This document shows, piece by piece, positions 6,756-9,342 of a DNA stretch of 9,342 nucleotides. Each line of letters starts with the position of its first letter. Positions within the stretch are counted from its first letter, which is position 1. The DNA comes from Stagnihabitans sp038231775 (GTDB lineage Bacteria > Pseudomonadota > Alphaproteobacteria > Rhodobacterales > Rhodobacteraceae). Below the pieces are notes generated by a model, which had not been told where the DNA came from, searched no databases, and saw only the letters and a list, made by a program, of their open reading frames with translations. The DNA is taken from the NCBI GenBank assembly GCA_038231775.1, contig JBBRKS010000153.1, forward strand, positions 1 through 9,342. The letters are read 5' to 3'. Both the position numbers and the translations under genes were made by a program.

Positions 6756-7167
6756 CGGGGTCCTCCCCGTTTAGCGCGGCGGCCAGCCAGGTCTGGGTAC
6801 TCACCCAGCCGATGACCTTGCGTGCACCCAGATCGATCACATGCGCACCACCGCCAAAGGCATCCAGCCGCGGACGGGAACATGTGTTGGAATGCTCGAA
6901 GCCCCAGAGGCCAGACAGATCAAGCTCTTCCGCCAAGCGCAGGATGAACGCAGTCACGGCCTCGACGTCGCCGCTTTCGTCGTCACGAATCCACAGGACG
7001 CTGCTCTTTGGACCGTCCTGCAGCGACAGGTCAAAGCCATGGAACTGTGGCTCGTCCGACAGGTCATCTCCGTCGCGAAGGGTGACGAAGAAATCGATCG
7101 CGCGCACGGCCTTTTCAGGGGAGCCCACGTCGATAAGGCAAGAGAAATGCGTGAAGTAATCGGCCAT
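6748..7167 (-). CDS. 139-residue conserved hypothetical protein
   Basis: Function unknown; the type is familiar from accessory regions of Rhodobacterales. It is an acidic soluble protein with no signal peptide or membrane segment. It starts MADYFTHFSC and carries LWIRDDESGD (58-67) and a conserved-looking stretch with WGFEHSNTCS (88-97), then GGGAHVIDL (105-113), which combines Cys, His and acidic residues. The start is ATG at 7167, chosen because GGAGG lies six bases upstream and the family-like sequence begins here; the open frame extends to 7416 but that extension overlaps the neighbouring gene and looks like a shadow. Its stop TAA lies within the first codons of the 214-residue gene (8-base overlap), so the two probably act together. 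Confidence 0.8.
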   Translation of the reverse strand: MADYFTHFSCLIDVGSPEKAVRAIDFFVTLRDGDDLSDEPQFHGFDLSLQDGPKSSVLWIRDDESGDVEAVTAFILRLAEELDLSGLWGFEHSNTCSRPRLDAFGGGAHVIDLGARKVIGWVSTQTWLAAALNGEDPDA

Positions 7168-7188
7168 TGGGCCCTCCATATGTGAAGA

Positions 7189-7210
7189 CGCCCGGCTGAC
7201 GGGCCGGACG
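7189..7210 (-). terminator. Hairpin between the 64- and 139-residue genes
   Basis: On the minus strand CGTCCGGC and GCCGGGCG form an 8-base-pair stem with one wobble and a six-base loop CCGTCA. Only TCTTC follows, so it is a poor intrinsic terminator. It could be a partial terminator, an RNA-processing or stability element, or part of the leader of the downstream gene, whose ribosome binding site begins about 15 bases further on. Confidence 0.4.
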
Positions 7211-7244
7211 CGGGAGAAATGTTGGTTTAATGGGAACGAGCAGG

Positions 7245-7439
7245 TCAGGCTTGCCGCTGCCCAAACATGTGCTGCACGGCTTGGTGCGCGCTGAGGAGAT
7301 CGCGGTAGTAGCGCTTGCGCGCCGCGCGCCAGCTGCGGACGGCGCGCGTGTCGGGGTGCAGGCGCCGGATCGCCACGCGCAGAACCATCAGGTTCGTTGC
7401 CTCCGGCGGCACGCACAGGTCTTTATAGGCCCGGCACAT
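7245..7439 (-). CDS. 64-residue small basic protein
   Basis: A small Arg-rich protein of unknown function. It has a Cys pair near the start (MCRAYKDLC), then PPEATNLMVLRVAIRRLHPDTRAVRSWRAARKRYY in outline (11-45) with a helical, strongly basic centre and C-terminal DLLSAHQAVQHMF. This suggests nucleic-acid binding, but no known fold is identified. It is likely real: an excellent AAGGAGGT Shine-Dalgarno lies nine bases upstream, inside the end of the DUF6915 gene, and the start follows that gene's TGA by a single base (TGACATG), so it is coupled to it. Confidence 0.72.
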   Translation of the reverse strand: MCRAYKDLCVPPEATNLMVLRVAIRRLHPDTRAVRSWRAARKRYYRDLLSAHQAVQHMFGQRQA

Positions 7440-7440
7440 G

Positions 7441-7818
7441 TCAGCGGACCTCCTTGACCGGCGCGGCCAGATGCGGATCGATCTCTGCCTCGATCCGCTC
7501 GGCGCGGCCCATCCACGGTTCAGGCCGAATAGCTTTCACCCAGTCCGTGAAACTCGGAATGAACCCCAAATCCTCCCGAACATGCTGCTCGCCAACCCAA
7601 CGGGTCGGGATGATGCGGCCCGTCGAAAGCGTGATCGTCGGACCAAAGATCGCCTCGGAGAGCCAGATCCCAGCCGAATGATGAAACATGGCCCGGTGAC
7701 GAAAATCTGCACAGTGGGCCTTTGAGCTGTCGTACCAAACATGGATGGACTGGAAATCATCAACGGTGCCGCCCCATTTCTTCACCGAAGACAGGGCGTG
7801 GTGATACGGATGTGCCAT
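7441..7818 (-). CDS. DUF6915 family protein
   Basis: A 125-residue protein recognised as DUF6915: it begins MAHPYHHALSSVKKWGG and has IHVWYDSSKAH (25-35), RHRAMFHHSAGIW (40-52) and VGEQHVREDLGFIPS (75-89). The function is unknown. The many conserved-looking His and Asp residues (H26, D30, H35, H41, H46, H47, H79) could bind metal, which is a guess. The start is ATG at 7818 because the family sequence begins there and GAGGGGG lies just upstream; the open frame continues upstream to 7995 only as a shadow of the DUF6878 gene. It lies ten bases after the DUF6878 stop and one base before the 64-residue gene, so the three form one compact transcription unit. Confidence 0.85.
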   Translation of the reverse strand: MAHPYHHALSSVKKWGGTVDDFQSIHVWYDSSKAHCADFRHRAMFHHSAGIWLSEAIFGPTITLSTGRIIPTRWVGEQHVREDLGFIPSFTDWVKAIRPEPWMGRAERIEAEIDPHLAAPVKEVR

Positions 7819-7828
7819 TGCCGCCCCC

Positions 7829-8320
7829 TCAGAATTCATGGGTAAAGAGTTCAGACGACGTGAACCGTTCGTTGAACTCGAGGTGGATGCTGCGCTCCGA
7901 GGCATCGAAGCAGAACTCGCCATAGGCGCCGTCGTTGTTTTCCCAACCGCCGTGGGTGTCGGAGAGGAAATCGTAGGCCAGTTGCTCGACAACATCCTCG
8001 AGCAACAGCTGACGCATCTCGACCTCCGGATTGTCCCAGGTCAGGGCGGCGTAGGGGATTTCCACGGCGGGGAAGTCGACGGCCTTGTCGCCCGCCCATG
8101 CGCCGATGCTTTCGATCTGCCCGCTATCGCCTTCGCCGTCGAAGGATACGGTGACATGAGTGATGCCGGCGGCGGTCAAGCCGTCGAACAGACGATCCCG
8201 GTTGGCGGGGCGCAGTGCGTCGATACGGGCGCTGTGTTCGGCCTGGGCGGCAAAGACCTGCGCGAAGTCGATGCTTGACGGCGGCATCGGGGCCGCGAGG
8301 GTGGGTTCAACATGGGTCAT
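7829..8320 (-). CDS. DUF6878 family protein
   Basis: A 163-residue protein recognised as DUF6878. Diagnostic segments are AGITHVTVSFDGEGDSGQIE (51-70), the YDFLSDTHGGWENNDGAYGE region (116-135) and the C-terminal NERFTSSELFTHEF (150-163). It is acidic, soluble and of unknown function; the conserved D/E/N/H residues around HGGWENNDG suggest a catalytic or metal site, unproven. The start ATG at 8320 has CCGGAG six bases upstream and is preceded by the repeated leader described at 8321-8416; the upstream extension of the frame to 8530 is a shadow of the previous gene. DUF6878 and DUF6915 next to each other is an arrangement I associate with Rhodobacterales mobile elements. Confidence 0.87.
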   Translation of the reverse strand: MTHVEPTLAAPMPPSSIDFAQVFAAQAEHSARIDALRPANRDRLFDGLTAAGITHVTVSFDGEGDSGQIESIGAWAGDKAVDFPAVEIPYAALTWDNPEVEMRQLLLEDVVEQLAYDFLSDTHGGWENNDGAYGEFCFDASERSIHLEFNERFTSSELFTHEF

Positions 8321-8416
8321 GGCAATCTCCGGAAATGGGGAAAAGGGGCAAAGCCGGTGGGCGCGATCTCTCTCGCCCCGCACAGCTCGCAAGACCCCCC
8401 TGCCCTCCCCTGACTC
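8321..8416 (-). promoter_or_regulatory. Leader B: repeated hairpin leader of the DUF6878 gene
   Basis: On the minus strand this runs GAGTCAG, then a hairpin at 8379-8359 (GGG-GCGA pairing with TCGC-G-CCC, loop GAGAGA), CCGG-CTTTGCCCC, CATT, and CCGGAG as ribosome binding site. It shares order and most key bases with leader A (4626-4717). GGGGC (8379-8375) can alternatively pair with GCCCC (8349-8345), giving two competing structures. No promoter was identified inside it. Confidence 0.6.
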
Positions 8417-8423
8417 TGCGGCG

Positions 8424-8942
8424 TCATGCGGCGACCTGGAGTGCACGGGCGGTAAAGGCGCGCCAGAGCGGGTCGACCAGCCGCGCCTCCAGAAGGTCGG
8501 CACGCTGCAGCAGCTTTTGGGCAAGGCCATGCTCCTGCCAGTCGGAAGTGCTGGTTGCCTGCGCCCGCAACTGGCTCGCTTCAGTCACCGCAGCGCGCGC
8601 CTCGGCGGCACTGATCACCGGATGGCACCATGCCACCGCGCCGTCGGTTGCGGCCCCGGCAAGAACCAGACGGTCATCACGATCAAGGATTGCCAGCATT
8701 TGCGGCGGCGCACCGAAGGCCATCTGGTCTGCACGGGCGATAGCCCCCCGCATGGCCTCGGCCAGCGTGGCGAAGTGGTCGAGTACGAGGGGCCGCGCGG
8801 TGCCAGACATCGCTGCCCCCGGGCTGTGGTCCGGCGTTGTCAGGGCAAAAGCCAATCTGGTATCCGCGGCGGCGTTGGCAAACGCCGGCTGCAGGGGGAT
8901 CGGGAACGCAGGCGTCGGGGCCGGAAACGAATGGTCAAGCAT
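8424..8942 (-). CDS. 172-residue protein, function unknown
   Basis: I do not recognise a domain. The N-terminal 45 residues are Pro/Ala-rich and probably disordered. From about 50 the protein is Ala- and Leu-rich and helical (RPLVLDHFATLAEAMRGAIA, 50-69), followed by a compact segment with QMLAILDRDDRLVLAGAATD (81-100) and WCHPVIS (105-111). The C-terminal half is one or two long helices (AEARAAVTEASQLRAQ; KLLQRADLLEARLVDPLWRAF). The start ATG at 8942 has CGGAG eight bases upstream; the frame is open to 9047 but lacks a better start. It is the first gene downstream of radC, behind a strong terminator-like hairpin, and ends just before leader B. Ordinary codon use for the window supports a real gene. 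Confidence 0.75.
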   Translation of the reverse strand: MLDHSFPAPTPAFPIPLQPAFANAAADTRLAFALTTPDHSPGAAMSGTARPLVLDHFATLAEAMRGAIARADQMAFGAPPQMLAILDRDDRLVLAGAATDGAVAWCHPVISAAEARAAVTEASQLRAQATSTSDWQEHGLAQKLLQRADLLEARLVDPLWRAFTARALQVAA

Positions 8943-8981
8943 GTCGGGATCTCCGACGGCGCGAGAAGCCTCTCTTCCCGC
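8943..8981 (-). promoter_or_regulatory. Leader C: hairpin leader of the 172-residue gene
   Basis: On the minus strand GCGGGAAG pairs with CTTCTCGC (8981-8961, one wobble, loop AGAGG), very like the AGAGAG hairpins of leaders A and B but without the CCGG-YTTTG part. Directly downstream GTCGG (8955-8951) can pair with CCGAC (8945... up to the ATG), a five-base stem that partly hides the CGGAG ribosome binding site. This suggests control of translation by RNA structure. Confidence 0.5.
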
Positions 8982-9001
8982 CTCATCCGTCAAAGACCAA
9001 A

Positions 9002-9031
9002 CCGCCGCCCTCTTCCTCGAAGGGGCAGCGG
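9002..9031 (-). terminator. Rho-independent-type terminator after radC
   Basis: On the minus strand CCGCTGCCC (9031-9023) pairs with GGGCGGCGG (9010-9002) through nine pairs including one wobble. Inside it CTTC pairs with GAAG around a GAG loop, leaving a single bulged A. TTTGGTCTTTG follows, an interrupted U-rich tail. It lies about 20 bases after the radC stop and probably ends most radC transcription, making the 172-residue gene and those after it a separate or attenuated unit. Confidence 0.6.
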
Positions 9032-9050
9032 GATTTGGACACACCAAGCG

Positions 9051-9342
9051 TCAGATCTTGCCAAGGGCCCTGAGACTCACCTCTGCCCCTGCCCCCACGA
9101 TGATATGATCGTGCAGCGTCAGCCCGAGATACTTGCAGCCCTTCTGGATCTCCTTGGTCATGCTGAGATCGGCATCCGACGGCGCCGGATCGCCTGAAGG
9201 GTGGTTGTGGATCAGAATCAACGCACTGGCGTTCAGGATCAGCGCCCGCTTGATCACCTCGCGCGGATAGACCGGGACGTGGTCAACCGTGCCGGTCGAG
9301 AGAAGCTCATCGGCGATGATGCGGTTCTTACGGTCGAGATAC
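9051..9342 (-). CDS. radC: RadC-family JAB/JAMM domain protein, C-terminal part
   Basis: The 5' part of the gene lies beyond the right edge; the visible 96 codons are the JAB/MPN domain. They read YLDRKNRIIADELLSTGTVD, then VPVYPREVIKRALILNAS, the JAMM metal-binding signature HNHPSGDPAPSDAD (His-x-His with the downstream Asp), and the typical ending GLTLHDHIIVGAG...SLRALG, closing at TGA 9053-9051. RadC proteins are widespread; the older DNA-repair assignment is doubtful, and copies on plasmids and integrative elements are thought to belong to establishment or anti-restriction functions. The metal ligands are intact, so a metalloprotease-like fold is expected; its substrate is unknown. Internal GTG at 9257 is not the true start, because conserved RadC sequence continues upstream of it to the window edge. 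Confidence 0.9.
   Translation of the reverse strand, partial: YLDRKNRIIADELLSTGTVDHVPVYPREVIKRALILNASALILIHNHPSGDPAPSDADLSMTKEIQKGCKYLGLTLHDHIIVGAGAEVSLRALGKI

Noticed and set aside
7168..7416. N-terminal extension of the 139-residue protein
   Set aside because: The extension overlaps the 64-residue gene antiparallel in codon logic, is Arg/Pro/Ala-rich, and a good ribosome binding site marks the start at 7167.
8160..9197. Plus-strand open frame of 345 codons
   Set aside because: It runs antisense to DUF6878, the 172-residue gene and radC, is rich in Arg/Pro/Ser and has no recognisable motif.

Overview
The window looks like a piece of a high-GC alphaproteobacterial accessory element. Rhodobacterales (Rhodobacteraceae) is the best guess, because the protein families resemble those carried on conjugative plasmids and integrative elements of that group. 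This placement is recognition of family style, not a database result. No rRNA, tRNA, CRISPR array, insertion sequence or replication origin was seen.

Layout. Left part (1-4625, minus strand): a large fused DNA methyltransferase / strawberry-notch-type helicase of 1458 residues. It is followed almost without gap, and in the same reading frame, by the start of a Toprim/DUF7146-type primase-like protein that runs off the left edge. Centre (about 4740-6139, plus strand): a reversed block. It holds a 98-residue protein made of two copies of one about 35-residue unit, behind a promoter whose spacer contains a perfect alphaproteobacterial LexA box (GTTC-N7-GTTC), then a tightly coupled 87-residue / AbiEii-type nucleotidyltransferase pair that looks like a type IV toxin-antitoxin system. 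Right part (6111-9342, minus strand): a train of small conserved proteins following a RadC-type JAB/JAMM protein that is cut by the right edge. Reading downstream from radC these are an unrecognised 172-residue protein, DUF6878, DUF6915, a 64-residue protein, a 139-residue protein and a 214-residue protein of the family often labelled 'antitoxin of toxin-antitoxin stability system'.

How it fits together. RadC-like proteins, SNO helicase-methyltransferase fusions and Toprim proteins on mobile DNA are associated with replication, establishment and counter-defence of conjugative elements. The small DUF proteins are in the same orientation, tightly packed and partly coupled by overlap or a 1-nt gap. 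This suggests an establishment or anti-defence type operon, interrupted by a plus-strand SOS/toxin-antitoxin stability block. This is inference from context.

Most unusual observation: the 5' leaders of the SNO gene and the DUF6878 gene are clearly related to each other. They share a GAGTCAG start, a GC-rich hairpin with an AGAGAG-containing loop, a CCGG-YTTTG-type segment, and CCGGAG as ribosome binding site. A hairpin of the same kind precedes the 172-residue gene. These repeated leaders may be a shared RNA regulator or a single-stranded-DNA promoter type element.
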